Shown here: one piece after another, positions 1 through 12,140 of the stretch | How positions within the stretch are numbered: the first letter of the stretch is position 1 | Layout: each line of letters opens with the position of its first letter | Origin: Schlesneria paludicola DSM 18645 | GTDB lineage: Bacteria; Planctomycetota; Planctomycetia; Planctomycetales; Planctomycetaceae | DNA length: 64,000 bases | Direction: 5' to 3' | NCBI GenBank assembly: GCA_945862235.1 | Contig: CAMAYU010000001.1 | Span: 1-64,000 of the forward strand | The notes under the pieces: generated by a model | The model's input: the letters and a program-made list of their open reading frames with translations, nothing else | What the model was told of the DNA's origin: nothing | Database searches by the model: none | Program-made: the position numbers and the translations under genes

Positions 1-206
1 CCCGAAAAGCCGAGGTTGCGAAAGACGAGTTCATGCTCGGGGAACCGGGCATGGACGAGCGTTTCGAGCCACCCATAGTGCTGCATCCGCTCGGCCAGCG
101 TGTTGCCAACGATGCAGATGTGGTCTCCCTTTTCGAGCTTGAATTGCTGGGCGGAAGCCAGCGTCGGGACGAGCAGCGCGAGGACAACAGCCAGCTTGAA
201 CTTCAT
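1..206 (-). CDS. Secreted protein, N-terminal fragment (truncated by window edge); planctomycete-type GDSL/heme-binding-associated domain
   Basis: Reverse strand from ATG at 206 reads MKFKLAVVLALLVPTLASAQQFKLEKGDHICIVGNTLAERMQHYGWLETLVHARFPEHELVFRNLGFSG and stays open to position 1; signal peptide visible. The listed 31..213 ORF is a different frame. Confidence 0.7.
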   Translation of the reverse strand, partial: MKFKLAVVLALLVPTLASAQQFKLEKGDHICIVGNTLAERMQHYGWLETLVHARFPEHELVFRNLGFS

Positions 207-324
207 CGGTCAAATCCTTGAGTTAGCGACTTCAGGGCGGTCAATTTTGGTGTTTGCGAATACGGCAGAGACACCAGCACCCCGACGGTTTTGAAGCAGT
301 CGGGGTGCTGAGTTGGAGTCGAGT

Positions 325-1524
325 TCAACGACGGGCGGCTGGATGCTTGAGCGGCAGCCATGCGCCGTTGTTATCGCTGCTCGCGACGCATTGTTGGATG
401 AAGTACATCCCTTCGACGCCGTCATAGACGTTCGGATAGACCGTGTTGAGTCGCTCGAACGATTGGCCAGCGGCTCGTTTCACCATGTCGTCGTAAGCGA
501 AGCGGTAGACGTTGGCGAACGCCTCGAAGAACGCTTCGGGATGTCCGCTCGGCAGGCGACAAGCCGCCTTGCCCGAGGCGTTCATGAAGCTCGCGTTCGG
601 GTCGCGGGTGTAGATCGAGTGAGGCTGCCCGTTACGACGAACGATCATTTCGTTTGGGTTCTCTTGTCGCCAAGCCAACGCTCCCTTGGTGCCATCGACT
701 TCGATGAACAGATCGTTCTCGCGACCGTGCGAAATTTGCGAGGCCGTCACCGACCCGAGGCCACCATTCTCGAAGCGGACCACGGCGTGACCGTAATCGT
801 CGAGTGCTCGGCCTGGCTCGAACGTCTTTAAGTGACACGAGACTGCATCGGGCAACAGCCCCGTCATGTAACGAGCGAGGTTGTAGGCGTGAGTGCCGAT
901 GTCGCCGAAGCAACCTGCCGCGCCCGACTTCGTCGGATCGGTGCGCCAGGCCGCTTGCTTCTGGTCGGACGATTCGAGCCGCGTGCGCAACCAGCCCTGA
1001 ATGTAGTTCGAGCGGATCGCCTGAATCTCACCCAACTCGCCGCCAAGGATCATCTCACGCGCCTGTCGAACGAGCGGATAGCCGGTGTAGTTGTGAGTCA
1101 CCGCGAAGACGGCCCCCGACTTTTCGACGAGCTTCACCAACTCTTCAGCCTGAGCCAGATCGAACGTCATCGGCTTGTCGCAGACGACGTTGAAGCCCGC
1201 CGCCAACGCAGCCTTGGCAATCGGGAAGTGCGTGTGGTTGGGAGTCGCCACCGTGACGAAGTCGATCCGCTTGTCGGCAGGAAGCGCGGCCTCTTTCGCA
1301 CAGAGTTCCTCGACCGATCCGTAAGCCCGATCCGCCGCAATGTCGTAGGCGGGGGCCGACGCCTTCGCCTTCACTGGGTCAGACGACAACGCACCGGCCA
1401 CCAACGCGGCCCGATTGTCCAACACCGCCGCCGTCGCGTGAACGCGGCCGATAAACGCCCCCTGTCCTCCGCCAACAAGTGCCATGCGCAGCTTGCGATT
1501 CAGTGATCCGTTGGTCGTCTCCAC
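325..1524 (-). CDS. Gfo/Idh/MocA family oxidoreductase
   Basis: 399 aa; MALVGGGQGAFIGRVHATAAVLD Rossmann start, CDKPMTFDLAQAEELV motif. Confidence 0.92.
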   Translation of the reverse strand: METTNGSLNRKLRMALVGGGQGAFIGRVHATAAVLDNRAALVAGALSSDPVKAKASAPAYDIAADRAYGSVEELCAKEAALPADKRIDFVTVATPNHTHFPIAKAALAAGFNVVCDKPMTFDLAQAEELVKLVEKSGAVFAVTHNYTGYPLVRQAREMILGGELGEIQAIRSNYIQGWLRTRLESSDQKQAAWRTDPTKSGAAGCFGDIGTHAYNLARYMTGLLPDAVSCHLKTFEPGRALDDYGHAVVRFENGGLGSVTASQISHGRENDLFIEVDGTKGALAWRQENPNEMIVRRNGQPHSIYTRDPNASFMNASGKAACRLPSGHPEAFFEAFANVYRFAYDDMVKRAAGQSFERLNTVYPNVYDGVEGMYFIQQCVASSDNNGAWLPLKHPAARR

Positions 1525-1687
1525 GTGATGCTCCTCATGAAAAAGGGACGAACGTTTTCAGTCTGTTTCCAATGGGTTTTGACCATTTTTCCAAAGGGGC
1601 GGGCAGCATATCGGCGGAGTTTCTGGTTTGCCATCAACCGCTTGGTGGCCTCGTTGGAGGGCGTGACATGGTCGCCCCCCGTTCGAG

Positions 1688-1794
1688 CTAAGGATCAGCG
1701 CAGCAATCACTGTCGTGGCCGACGCTGCCAGCGTCTGCTCGGATGCTGGCAGCATCCGCCACGAGGGGACAGTGATTGTTGCGCCGGTCCTTAG
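1688..1794. repeat. Palindromic intergenic repeat, family 2 (copy 1)
   Basis: CAGCAATCACTGTCGTGGCCGACGCTGCCAGCGTC..GGATGCTGGCAGCATCCGCCACGAGGGGACAGTGATTGTTGCG; near-identical inverted copy at 57479-57572. Confidence 0.9.
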
Positions 1795-2011
1795 TCGCCT
1801 ACTTACCCGTTTAAAATCGTGGAGTACGATTTCATCGTGCTGACTCCCCAGCGGATTCCGAGAAGAAATCGGGCACGTTGGAAACGTGCCCCACGTTTTT
1901 CAACAGGCTGCTACGTCCGAGAAAATTCCTGTTGCACACGGACGGACGAGGGCGTCCGTTCCCAACAGGCTGTTCCGGCGCCGACATCAGCCACCGCGTG
2001 ATTGATAGGCG

Positions 2012-4084
2012 TCAATGGACCCGGTGCCCCGGCTTGGCTCCCGTGTCGGGGTTGAGCAGGAAGATTTCCTTGCCTCCTGCACCGGCCGCGAGAACCATCC
2101 CTTCGCTGATCCCGAACTTCATCTTGCGCGGGGCGAGGTTCGCACACAGGATGACCAACCGTCCGACGAGGTCTTCCGGCTTGTAGGCGCTCTTGATCCC
2201 CGCGAAGACGTTGCGAGTCCCCTCGCCACCGAGGCTCAGTGTCAGTTGGAGCAGCTTGTCCGCACCAACGACTTCGTTGGCCGCGACGACGCGAGCGACG
2301 CGCAGATCGACCTTGACGAAGTCGTCGATCGTGCAGTGCTCGGCGACGAGCGGCTCGGCAGCGAGTGCCTCGGGGCCGTCGTTCCATTGATTGAGCGCGG
2401 CCGCAGCTACGGGAGTGGTTTCGGGGGCGGCTTGAATTCCGTCTTCGATCATGGCTTGAACCTGTGCGAGTTCAACTCGCTGCATGAGGTGTTCGAACTT
2501 GGCGACGCCCGTACCAACGAGCGGCGTTTGTGAGTCATTCCAGTTTTGAATCGGCTGCTGGAGCAACCGTTCCGTCTGCTGAACCAGCTTTGGCAAGACG
2601 GGGGCGAGATAGACGACGATCTGTCGAAACAGATTGAGTGTCACGGAGCAAACGTCTTGAACTTCACTGGCCTTTGCCGGGTCCTTCCGCAACGTCCACG
2701 GCGCCTTCTCGTCAACGTACCTGTTCGCGCGATCGGCCAATCCCATGATGAGCCTCATCGCGCCGTTGTAGTCGCAGCCGTCGTAAGCCGCCGCGATGGT
2801 CTCAGCCTGAGCAGCGGCCTCCGCAAACATACCTCCGTCGTCGGGATAGACGCTCGACAACCCAACGGCTTCGACAAACCGAGCCGTTCGACTCGCGAGG
2901 TTCACGACCTTCCCGACGAGGTCCGAATTGACCTTCGTCGCGAACTCTTCGAGGTTCAGATCGAGGTCATCGAGCCGCGCACCGAGCTTCGAGGCGTAGT
3001 AGTACCGCAGGTAAGCCGGTTCGAGATGCTTGGCATACGTAGCCGCCTGAATGAACGTCCCCTTCGTCTTCGACATCTTCTCACCATCGACGGTGAGGAA
3101 CCCGTGAATGTGGACGCGATCCGGCTGACGAAAGTCGGCCTTCTTGAGCATCGCGGGCCAGAAGAGCGTGTGGAAGTACGTGATGTCCTTACCGATGAAG
3201 TGATGAATCTCGGCTCCGCGTGACTCGGCCTCTGGACCGCAAGCCCACCAATCGTCGAGCGTCTCGCCGTGCTTCTCACACCACTCGGCCGTTGAACCGA
3301 TGTAGCCGATCGGCGCGTCGAACCAGACGTACCAATAATTGCCGGGACTGTCGGGAATCTCGAAGCCGAAGTACGGCGCGGGTCGCGAGACATCCCAGTC
3401 GCGCAGTGGATCGCACAGGAAATGTCCTTTCAGATAGTTGGCCACTTCATCCTGCAGGTGCTGGCCGGATTGAGTCCACTCGTTCAGCCAGTCGTGAAGC
3501 TTTTCGATCTGCACGAAGAGATGCTTGGCCGTCCGTAACTCGGGCGTCGCGCCCGAGAGCGCGCTGACCGGGTTGATGAGATCGGCGGGCGTGTACGTCG
3601 CGCCGCACTTGTCGCAGTTGTCACCGTACTGGTCGGAAGCCTGACACTTCGGGCACGTCCCTTTGACGAAGCGATCGGCGAGGAACGTCTCGGCCTTGGG
3701 ATCGTAAAGCTGCGTGACATCCTTCTCCGCAATGAGGTCCGCGTCGCGCAGCTTGGACCAAATTTGATGGCACAGCCGCCGGTTGTGTTCGCTGTTCGTA
3801 CTACCGTAGTTGTCGAACTCGACCCCGAACGCGGCGAAGTCGCCTAGATGCGATTCGCGCATGTCAGCGATCAGGGCTTCTTCGCTCCGACCTTCCTGAC
3901 GGGCACGAATCATGATCGCCGTGCCGTGCGTGTCGTCCGCGCAGATGTAGATGCAACGGTTGCCGCGCAGCTTTTGAAAGCGGACCCAGATGTCGGTCTG
4001 GATGTACTCGACCAGATGGCCGAGATGAATGTGGCCGTTGGCGTAGGGCAGAGCCGAAGTGACAAGGATGCGTCGTGCGGTCAT
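2012..4084 (-). CDS. metG: Methionyl-tRNA synthetase with C-terminal tRNA-binding domain
   Basis: 690 aa; [28 protein letters not shown], four-Cys zinc knuckle, [10 protein letters not shown]-terminal [14 protein letters not shown]. Confidence 0.98.
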   Translation of the reverse strand: MTARRILVTSALPYANGHIHLGHLVEYIQTDIWVRFQKLRGNRCIYICADDTHGTAIMIRARQEGRSEEALIADMRESHLGDFAAFGVEFDNYGSTNSEHNRRLCHQIWSKLRDADLIAEKDVTQLYDPKAETFLADRFVKGTCPKCQASDQYGDNCDKCGATYTPADLINPVSALSGATPELRTAKHLFVQIEKLHDWLNEWTQSGQHLQDEVANYLKGHFLCDPLRDWDVSRPAPYFGFEIPDSPGNYWYVWFDAPIGYIGSTAEWCEKHGETLDDWWACGPEAESRGAEIHHFIGKDITYFHTLFWPAMLKKADFRQPDRVHIHGFLTVDGEKMSKTKGTFIQAATYAKHLEPAYLRYYYASKLGARLDDLDLNLEEFATKVNSDLVGKVVNLASRTARFVEAVGLSSVYPDDGGMFAEAAAQAETIAAAYDGCDYNGAMRLIMGLADRANRYVDEKAPWTLRKDPAKASEVQDVCSVTLNLFRQIVVYLAPVLPKLVQQTERLLQQPIQNWNDSQTPLVGTGVAKFEHLMQRVELAQVQAMIEDGIQAAPETTPVAAAALNQWNDGPEALAAEPLVAEHCTIDDFVKVDLRVARVVAANEVVGADKLLQLTLSLGGEGTRNVFAGIKSAYKPEDLVGRLVILCANLAPRKMKFGISEGMVLAAGAGGKEIFLLNPDTGAKPGHRVH

Positions 4085-4286
4085 GCGTCGTCCGTGGAAA
4101 AGGCTCGGTCAATCGAGGCAGCGTTGGGGCGGGATTTTAGAGACGACAGAGCCACGCCGCCACAGACGGCAATGTGGTCTGAAAAGCGGATCACGCACAC
4201 GTCTCAAGCAGTCGGTTGCCGGTCAAATAGGGAGACGCTACCCTCCGGCTCGGTTCGCGTTTCTCTCATTTTGAAGGAGTTTTTTG

Positions 4287-5276
4287 ATGACCGCCCCCAT
4301 CCATGTTGCCGTCACCGGAGCCGCCGGTCAGATCGGTTATGCCACGTTGTTCCGCCTCGCGTCGGGAGAAATCTTCGGCCAGCATCGGCCCGTCGTGCTG
4401 CACCTGATCGAAGTTCCCCCCGTCATGGCGGCGCTCGACGGCATCCACATGGAACTCGATGACTGCGCGTTCCCGACCCTCGCCGGAGTCGTCAAGCACG
4501 ACAGCGATCACATGGAAGAGGGCTTCCGCGACTGCAACTTCATCGTCCTCGTTGGCAGCATCCCGCGCAAGCAGGGGATGGAGCGAGCCGACTTGATCCG
4601 CATCAACGGCCCGATCTTCACGAGTACCGGCAAGGCGATCCAAGCGGCCGCAGCCAAGGACGTGCGCGTCGTCGTCGTCGGCAACCCGTGTAACACGAAC
4701 TGCCTGATCGCGATGTCACACGCGCCGGATGTTCCTCGCAACCAGTGGTTCGCCATGACGCGACTCGACCAGAACCGCGCTGCGGCTCAGTTGGCACAGA
4801 AGTCGGGACGGCCGGTCGGCTCGGTCTCGAACGTCGCCATTTGGGGCAACCACTCGGCCACGCAGTACCCCGACTTCGTGAACGCGAAGATCGACGGCAA
4901 GCCCGCCACGGAAGTCATCACCGATCATGCCTGGTTGAAAGGCGACTTCATCAGCACGGTGCAACAGCGCGGTGCGGCGGTCATCAAGGCCCGCGGCGCA
5001 TCGAGTGCCGCCAGCGCCGCCAACGCCGCGCTCGACACGATCAAGAGCATCATCACGCCGACCCCCGCTGACTCGTGCTTCAGCGCCGCCGTCTGCTCGG
5101 ACGGCAGCTACGGAATTGATTCGGGGCTCGTTGTCGGACTCCCTCTGTCGAGCGACGGTCGCAACTGGCGAGTCCTCCCCGGCTTCCAAGTCGATGACTT
5201 CAGCCGCAGCCAGATCGACAAGACGGTCGCCGAATTGAAGCAGGAACGAGACACGGTCAAGGATTTGCTCCCCTAA
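4287..5276 (+). CDS. mdh: Malate dehydrogenase
   Basis: MTAPIHVAVTGAAGQIGYATLFRLASGEIFG...VVVVGNPCNTNCLIA...MTRLDQNRA...GNHSATQYPD. Confidence 0.96.
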   Translation: MTAPIHVAVTGAAGQIGYATLFRLASGEIFGQHRPVVLHLIEVPPVMAALDGIHMELDDCAFPTLAGVVKHDSDHMEEGFRDCNFIVLVGSIPRKQGMERADLIRINGPIFTSTGKAIQAAAAKDVRVVVVGNPCNTNCLIAMSHAPDVPRNQWFAMTRLDQNRAAAQLAQKSGRPVGSVSNVAIWGNHSATQYPDFVNAKIDGKPATEVITDHAWLKGDFISTVQQRGAAVIKARGASSAASAANAALDTIKSIITPTPADSCFSAAVCSDGSYGIDSGLVVGLPLSSDGRNWRVLPGFQVDDFSRSQIDKTVAELKQERDTVKDLLP

Positions 5277-5324
5277 GTCCGTCGTGTTCTGCACAGCGAG
5301 ACGAACTTCGAGGAGTCGAACATC

Positions 5325-5346
5325 GAGCGGGAGGAGTCTCCCGCTC
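5325..5346 (+). terminator. Putative terminator hairpin after mdh
   Basis: GAGCGGGAGgagtCTCCCGCTC followed by TTTTCATTT. Confidence 0.6.
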
Positions 5347-5363
5347 TTTTCATTTCATCCGCC

Positions 5364-6833
<1,470 letters not shown>

Positions 6834-7069
6834 GATCGCTGTCCTCTGAGGATCATGTTTCGCGCATCGGGCGACAGCAGTGGTGCCTGCAAGCGGCGCG
6901 GAGGTCCGATGCCGCGGATGCGACTTGCCGCTGACCGCGTCGCCATGAATCAGAATTGCGGGCATGTTTGCGCCCATGGCGCTGGCTCCCGTCCCGAACG
7001 CCTGTTTGCCAACAGGCAGATCACGGGCGGACGAGGCGTCCGTCCTACGTGACACGCGGGGCCGTGGGA

Positions 7070-9400
7070 CTACTGTCCCCGCTGAACATTCACCAGCACA
7101 GTCGTCTCGGCGATGACGGGCCAGCGACCGTCTTTGAGTCCCTTCGCGCGGAACGTGAGCGACTGTTCACCAATCAGTCGGGCGTCGCTGCCGAGTCGTA
7201 CGGTCAACACGCCCTCGCGCTGTTCCGTCACGGTGATCGGTGTGGCGGAGAGCAGTCCGACCTGAGATTCGTTCGACACGAGTTCGATCTGCACCGGAGC
7301 GCGGAACTCGGGAGCGCGGACCAGCGCGAGTGGGACTTGAATCTCTTGACCGAGCATCGCGGAGAACTCGCCGCTGGTGGCACTGAGTTTCATCAACGCC
7401 CCTTCCGGGAGGATGCCGATGCGCAGCTCTTGTCGTTGCAGCAGCGTTCGCACGGTCCCTTTCGGGTCGGCGACTTGCACCGAGCCATTCAGAATCATGC
7501 GGCTCGTTTTGGTCGTCTCCATCCACTCGGGGACGAAGATCGGGTACTCGACCCGCAGGGCATCGGGCGCGACGACGAACTCGTCACTGGCCAAGCCTTG
7601 GCGGTGGCGTTGCTGTTTGGAAGTCATCTCCAAGGTGATCGGTCCCGTGTAACCTTCGAGCCGTTCGATCAGGATCGGCGCGAGAAACGTGCTGCCGCGA
7701 TGCACCTTGCGCACATCATCGAGTCCTTCCGGCGTGAGCTTGATTCGCGGCTTCATCGTCGTGGCCAGCAAGATAGTTCCAGCCGGTCGAGTTACCGTTT
7801 GTTCGCCGATCTTCGGCGTGGCCGTCAGACGGCACAATGCGGCATTCGTCGGCGCATCGGCGGCACACGTCAAGTCGATGGTCAGGTCAGTCTTGTTCTC
7901 GGGAATGACCAGATCAGCGGGAGCCGTCACGCCCTCGGGGAGTCTGTCGAACGCCAATGGGATCGGGCCCTTGAAGCCTCCCGTTCTCACGGCGTTTACG
8001 ACCAGCTTGCCCGCCGTCCCGAGTGGAATTCCGAGCTGGGTCGGCATCGTCAGCGTGACATCCTCGCGCTGCGGTTCGACGCTCAGTCGATAGTTCGCCG
8101 CGCGCGAGCCGCTCTTGCCGGAGCGGTCTGTCACGACGATGCGATACGTGCCGTCGGCCGGGACCGCAAACGTCAACTCGGGATCGGTGGTGCCGGGCAC
8201 ATCGTCCGTCGTCGCGAGCTGTTTGCCGTCGGCACCGAAGAGCGTCAGTTCCAGATCGAGCGGCGAACCGATCGCACGCGCCTGCGCGGCGACTCGCCAC
8301 GTCTCGCCCTTCTTCAACGCGACCAGGTGCTGGTCGGAACCGAAGCGCAGGTCGATGAAGCCGGTTCGTCCGCCAGGGACGGCGAGCGGCGATTCCTTCG
8401 ACGGCGGCTGCACGTCCTCATGCAGATCGGTGACTCCGAGCATGTACGGCAGGGCGTTGCCCCAAGGTGTTTCGAGAACGTAAGCGAAGGAGTTCACATC
8501 CGGTGCCGCGGGAAATGTCACGTCGCGCAAGACCGATTCGAGTGTGTTGCCCCCCGTTGCCAGGCCGATGCCGACGAACTCGACGGGATGCGTCTTGCCG
8601 CGCGTCCCCGCAGCCACGTAGGACGCGCGAACATGCGGTCCCGCAGTCAGCGCCAAGCGGTAGACGTAAGAGCGATCGCCCGCGAAGTCGAGATCGTGCA
8701 GACTGAGTTCGTAGGGCCGATCCGCCTGCGCGATCATTGTGAGCGTGAGATCGCGGCCCTCGGAATCGGCGGCGTCGAGAATGACGCGCCCGTCTACATC
8801 GCGCACCTGCACCATCGCGTGCAGTGGCGAACCAAGCTGCCGCGCGAGCAGTTGAATCGTGACCGGACCAGCCTTGGGAACTTGAAACTGGTAGCGGTCG
8901 ATCTCCTCAATGCGCCGGATTTGTCCCGAGACCAGCACGGGCAGCGTGGGGAGAACTTGAGCCGACTTTCTGTTCGAGTCCTCCCTGATTTCGGGCTGAT
9001 GTCCGACGTGGATCGTCCCCGGTGGCGACGCGCCGTTCGCATTGGCCACCTGCCAGCGCACCAAGCCGGGAGGCACATCGGCGGGGATCGTCAATCGCGC
9101 CGCGAACTCGCGCGGCAACGGCCACGCCAGACCACGTGCTTTGAATCCGAACCAATACGGAGGTTCGGGGACCAGCACCGACGAAGCCGTGTTGATCAGC
9201 TCCAACTTGATACGCGGATCATGCACGAAGAATTGCATGTCAGGCGTCCAGTCGTACCCACCGAGGACAACGTCCACCGTCGTCCCCGCTCGAACACCGG
9301 CGGGTGAGACGTAGCCAATCTCGGGCACCAACTGCGCCCAAGCCGTGCCCGCCCAAAGCCCCATCAAACAAAACGCCATTCGCATTCGATTGATCCTCAT
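7070..9400 (-). CDS. Exported protein with pre-peptidase C-terminal-like domains
   Basis: 776 aa; signal peptide MRMAFCLMGLWAGTAWAQ; repeated PPC-like segments (RYQFQVPKAGPVTIQLLARQLGSPL; GTYRIVVTDRSGKSGSRAANYRLSV). Confidence 0.8.
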   Translation of the reverse strand: MRINRMRMAFCLMGLWAGTAWAQLVPEIGYVSPAGVRAGTTVDVVLGGYDWTPDMQFFVHDPRIKLELINTASSVLVPEPPYWFGFKARGLAWPLPREFAARLTIPADVPPGLVRWQVANANGASPPGTIHVGHQPEIREDSNRKSAQVLPTLPVLVSGQIRRIEEIDRYQFQVPKAGPVTIQLLARQLGSPLHAMVQVRDVDGRVILDAADSEGRDLTLTMIAQADRPYELSLHDLDFAGDRSYVYRLALTAGPHVRASYVAAGTRGKTHPVEFVGIGLATGGNTLESVLRDVTFPAAPDVNSFAYVLETPWGNALPYMLGVTDLHEDVQPPSKESPLAVPGGRTGFIDLRFGSDQHLVALKKGETWRVAAQARAIGSPLDLELTLFGADGKQLATTDDVPGTTDPELTFAVPADGTYRIVVTDRSGKSGSRAANYRLSVEPQREDVTLTMPTQLGIPLGTAGKLVVNAVRTGGFKGPIPLAFDRLPEGVTAPADLVIPENKTDLTIDLTCAADAPTNAALCRLTATPKIGEQTVTRPAGTILLATTMKPRIKLTPEGLDDVRKVHRGSTFLAPILIERLEGYTGPITLEMTSKQQRHRQGLASDEFVVAPDALRVEYPIFVPEWMETTKTSRMILNGSVQVADPKGTVRTLLQRQELRIGILPEGALMKLSATSGEFSAMLGQEIQVPLALVRAPEFRAPVQIELVSNESQVGLLSATPITVTEQREGVLTVRLGSDARLIGEQSLTFRAKGLKDGRWPVIAETTVLVNVQRGQ

Positions 9401-9481
9401 TGAATTGACGGGAAGTTCGCAGAGAAACGTAGAGCAGGCTGCTCGTCATTCCAATGGGAGAACACAGGCGAGCCGCCCGTG

Positions 9482-10330
9482 CTACGGCTTCATCCAGCCG
9501 AGTGCCTGCGCACAGGCGTCGTGGTTGAACATTTTCTCGTGGTCGTGTTCGACGTCCTGCGCGATGACCAGCTTCCAGCGGAACGGCCAGCTTCGTTCCT
9601 TGGCCAGTTTTTGAGCGGCAGCAAACGCATTCTTTCCTCGCTCGAATCGGACGCTTCCTTGAGCGTCAGCGGCAGGCTTCGTGTCGAGGTACTCGTCGCG
9701 TTCGGTGTCTTTTGTTCCGACGTAGATCGTCAGCGGTTGAGCCAAGTACGCCTTCAGCACGGCATCCGTCTGCAACTCGTCGGGAAGTCCGCCGAAGCCG
9801 TAAGGGAAATTCGCAGTTCGCGTCGGGAACGTGTGCGTGCCCGGATTGGCGGCGACGATGCGCGTCGCGTCGGTCGGCACGAACGCGGCGAGTCTCACCA
9901 GAAACTGCCCGCCACCCGAGTGGCCGATCAACGAGTACGGCATGTTCTCGCGGCCTTCGCGCCGGCGAAGTTCCTTCGCGATCCGGTTCACGTACTCGCC
10001 GGTTCGTTCGGCGGGTAGAGTCACACGACCATCGGCCACAATCCCACCCAGTTGATACTTCGCGAGTGGAAACGTCACCTCATCAAACAGGGGCGCGACG
10101 ATGAGTGCCCCGAAACGGTCGCCCATGGGAACGGCATGATCGCGGTATTCCTCCGCGTTTCGCAGCACACCGTGGAAGACCATCAGCAGGGGCCCATCGC
10201 GAAAGGCGGCGGGCTTGTAGACGAACAGCTTGAGCGGCACTTCGCCGAACCGGATCTCGATCATCGACTTGCCCGTCGGCAGTGGTTCGACCTGACTGAA
10301 CAACAGGCTCGCCAGCAAGATCGCATTCAT
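9482..10330 (-). CDS. Alpha/beta hydrolase (esterase-like)
   Basis: 282 aa; LLMVFHGVLRNAEEYRDHA and nucleophile elbow YSLIGHSGGGQFLVRLA. Confidence 0.85.
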   Translation of the reverse strand: MNAILLASLLFSQVEPLPTGKSMIEIRFGEVPLKLFVYKPAAFRDGPLLMVFHGVLRNAEEYRDHAVPMGDRFGALIVAPLFDEVTFPLAKYQLGGIVADGRVTLPAERTGEYVNRIAKELRRREGRENMPYSLIGHSGGGQFLVRLAAFVPTDATRIVAANPGTHTFPTRTANFPYGFGGLPDELQTDAVLKAYLAQPLTIYVGTKDTERDEYLDTKPAADAQGSVRFERGKNAFAAAQKLAKERSWPFRWKLVIAQDVEHDHEKMFNHDACAQALGWMKP

Positions 10331-10491
10331 GATGGAAGAGGTTCTCTCTCAGGTGAGCATCAAACAGAGGTCACACCAACGCGATGCGTGAACGCGGACA
10401 TGAATCCATCCCATGTGAATTGCTCGAACCTCGCCATCGTTCTCGCTCACGCTTCGGGTTGGTGTGCGGTAGCGACACGAACCGCATCCCG

Positions 10492-11097
10492 TCAGAGCTT
10501 CTTTTCAACGCCGAGTTGGTGAAAGTAGTGCGTGACGTTGGCTTGGTTCTTCAGTAGCCAGTCGATCCCCGGTTCGTTGTGCATCGCCTTGTGGATGGCC
10601 TTCGCGGTCGCGGCGCGATTGGTCTCGAATAGGATGTTGTGATCGACTTCGACTTCCGTCACGCTCGGGTCGAGCCAGACCGAGACGATGATCCCGAGAT
10701 CGTTGGCCTTCTCTTTAGGGATGTCACCCGCTCGCACGGCATCCAGCACGCCGTTGGCGATCCCGGCCTGAACCGACCCCATCAGGATGTTGGTGTACTT
10801 GGTGTTGGTCACAGTCACCTTGCTCACCATCACCGTGACCGGTCGGACTTGAACGTCGCAGTTCAGGATCGCGAAGACCTTGGAGTGGCCTCGGGATTGA
10901 TCGCCGATCATGTTCGCGATCGCGTACCCGACGGGTCCGTCGAGTTCCCCGATGACAACCTCTGGCTCGGCCGCCGAGTAGGCCGGAGCCGCCTCGACCA
11001 GAGCCTCGCCAGTCCGCATCACAATGCGAGGCAGAGCGGCGGCTGAAGCGGCAGCCTTCTTGACGGTCTTCTTACTGGCAGCTTTCTTCTTCGGCAT
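10492..11097 (-). CDS. Formaldehyde-activating enzyme (Fae) family homolog with Lys/Ala-rich N-terminal extension
   Basis: 201 aa; GEALV...PVGYAIANMIGDQSRGHSKVFAILNCDVQVRPVTVMVSKVTV..GSVQAGIANGVLDAVRAGDIPKEKANDLGIIVSVWL. Confidence 0.82.
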   Translation of the reverse strand: MPKKKAASKKTVKKAAASAAALPRIVMRTGEALVEAAPAYSAAEPEVVIGELDGPVGYAIANMIGDQSRGHSKVFAILNCDVQVRPVTVMVSKVTVTNTKYTNILMGSVQAGIANGVLDAVRAGDIPKEKANDLGIIVSVWLDPSVTEVEVDHNILFETNRAATAKAIHKAMHNEPGIDWLLKNQANVTHYFHQLGVEKKL

Positions 11098-11159
11098 GAC
11101 GACGTGGTCCTTGGGAATCGTGTTGAAAGTGGAAGGATCGCGAGATTAAGTGCGGCTCG

Positions 11160-11241
11160 TTTAACCGCGTGGGCAACGCCCCACGCGTCGATGAGCGAAA
11201 CAGTCTTCAACGTCGCACGGGGCGTTGCCCGCGCGGTTAAA
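11160..11241. repeat. Intergenic inverted repeat, family 3
   Basis: TTTAACCGCGTGGGCAACGCCCC ... GGGGCGTTGCCCGCGCGGTTAAAG; half copy at 12047-12104. Confidence 0.85.
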
Positions 11242-11263
11242 GCAAGACAGCCAGACATCAACG

Positions 11264-12001
11264 TTACGGCAGTTCGCGGAGGCGGAGGTTCTTGAACTCG
11301 ACGGGCGCGCCTTCCGATTCGAGGCAAAGATACCCGGTCTTCGGTTCGCAGTTGGTGCCGCCCGAGACTTCCTCGCCGTTCACCCACAGGCGGACTTCAC
11401 CGTTGATGGCTCGCACGTAGTAGTGGTTCCATTCGCCAACCCCCTTGCTCAGGTTCTTGCGTGGAAAACTGCGAGAGCCACCGGGAGCCACCGGCGGGAA
11501 CGGTGTCATCTTGGCTTTGCCGACGGGAAAGACATCGCCGTTGGTGGTGAACCAGTCGGGTTTCTTGCCGGAAGATTTTTCGTACTGCTCGGCGTAGCCG
11601 TGGTCGAGGACCTGCACCTCAATGCCGCCGGGAGGAAGCTGGCCGGGTTTGAGGTTCGTGAGAGCCTCTTCACTGGTCCACACGAAAATCCCTGAGTTGC
11701 CGCCCGCCTTGAGGTGTCGCCACTGCGCGACGAGTTCAAAATTGGTGATCTGCTTGGTGGAGCGCGTCACACCCACGGGAGTCCCCTTGCACGAGACCGC
11801 GCCCTCTTTCCACGTCCAAGTATCAGGATCCCCGTTCACCATGACAAAATCGGCTTCGCCCAGCGACCGCCATCCCAAGCCCGTCCCGTCGATCACCGCC
11901 TTCGGCAAACCAACCGGCTCCTCCTGAGCTTGAAGCCAACCTGCGGTGAATAGCAGGACTGTGAGTCCGCGACAGACCTGACCGACGAGACGATTGTTCA
12001 C
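11264..12001 (-). CDS. DUF1080 (3-keto-disaccharide hydrolase-like) domain protein
   Basis: 245 aa; signal peptide, FELVAQWRHLKAGGNSGIFVWT, GIEVQVLDHG, GEWNHYYVRAINGEVRLWVNGEEVSGG. Confidence 0.88.
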   Translation of the reverse strand: MNNRLVGQVCRGLTVLLFTAGWLQAQEEPVGLPKAVIDGTGLGWRSLGEADFVMVNGDPDTWTWKEGAVSCKGTPVGVTRSTKQITNFELVAQWRHLKAGGNSGIFVWTSEEALTNLKPGQLPPGGIEVQVLDHGYAEQYEKSSGKKPDWFTTNGDVFPVGKAKMTPFPPVAPGGSRSFPRKNLSKGVGEWNHYYVRAINGEVRLWVNGEEVSGGTNCEPKTGYLCLESEGAPVEFKNLRLRELP

Positions 12002-12046
12002 GCCAGAGCCTTTGAAAGAGGTAAAGGTTTAATTCGTCAACACGTG

Positions 12047-12104
12047 GCTTAACCGCGTGGGCAACGCCCCGCGCGTCGATGGAGAGTCGATCCTCAACAT
12101 CCAC
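12047..12104. repeat. Half copy of inverted repeat family 3
   Basis: TTAACCGCGTGGGCAACGCCCCGCGCGTCGATG, shared with 11160-11195. Confidence 0.75.
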
Positions 12105-12140
12105 ACCACGCTTAGGAACTTGTTCGCGGGCTGAACAATG

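Noticed and set aside
275-310. Hairpin CAGCACCCCGAC..GTCGGGGTGCTG as a rho-independent terminator
   Set aside because: Strong stem but no U-tract on either side; direction and function not supportable, so not listed as a terminator.
6956-9307. 783-aa plus-strand ORF
   Set aside because: Antisense shadow of the PPC-domain gene at 7070-9400; Arg-rich composition typical of GC-rich shadow frames and no domain signature.
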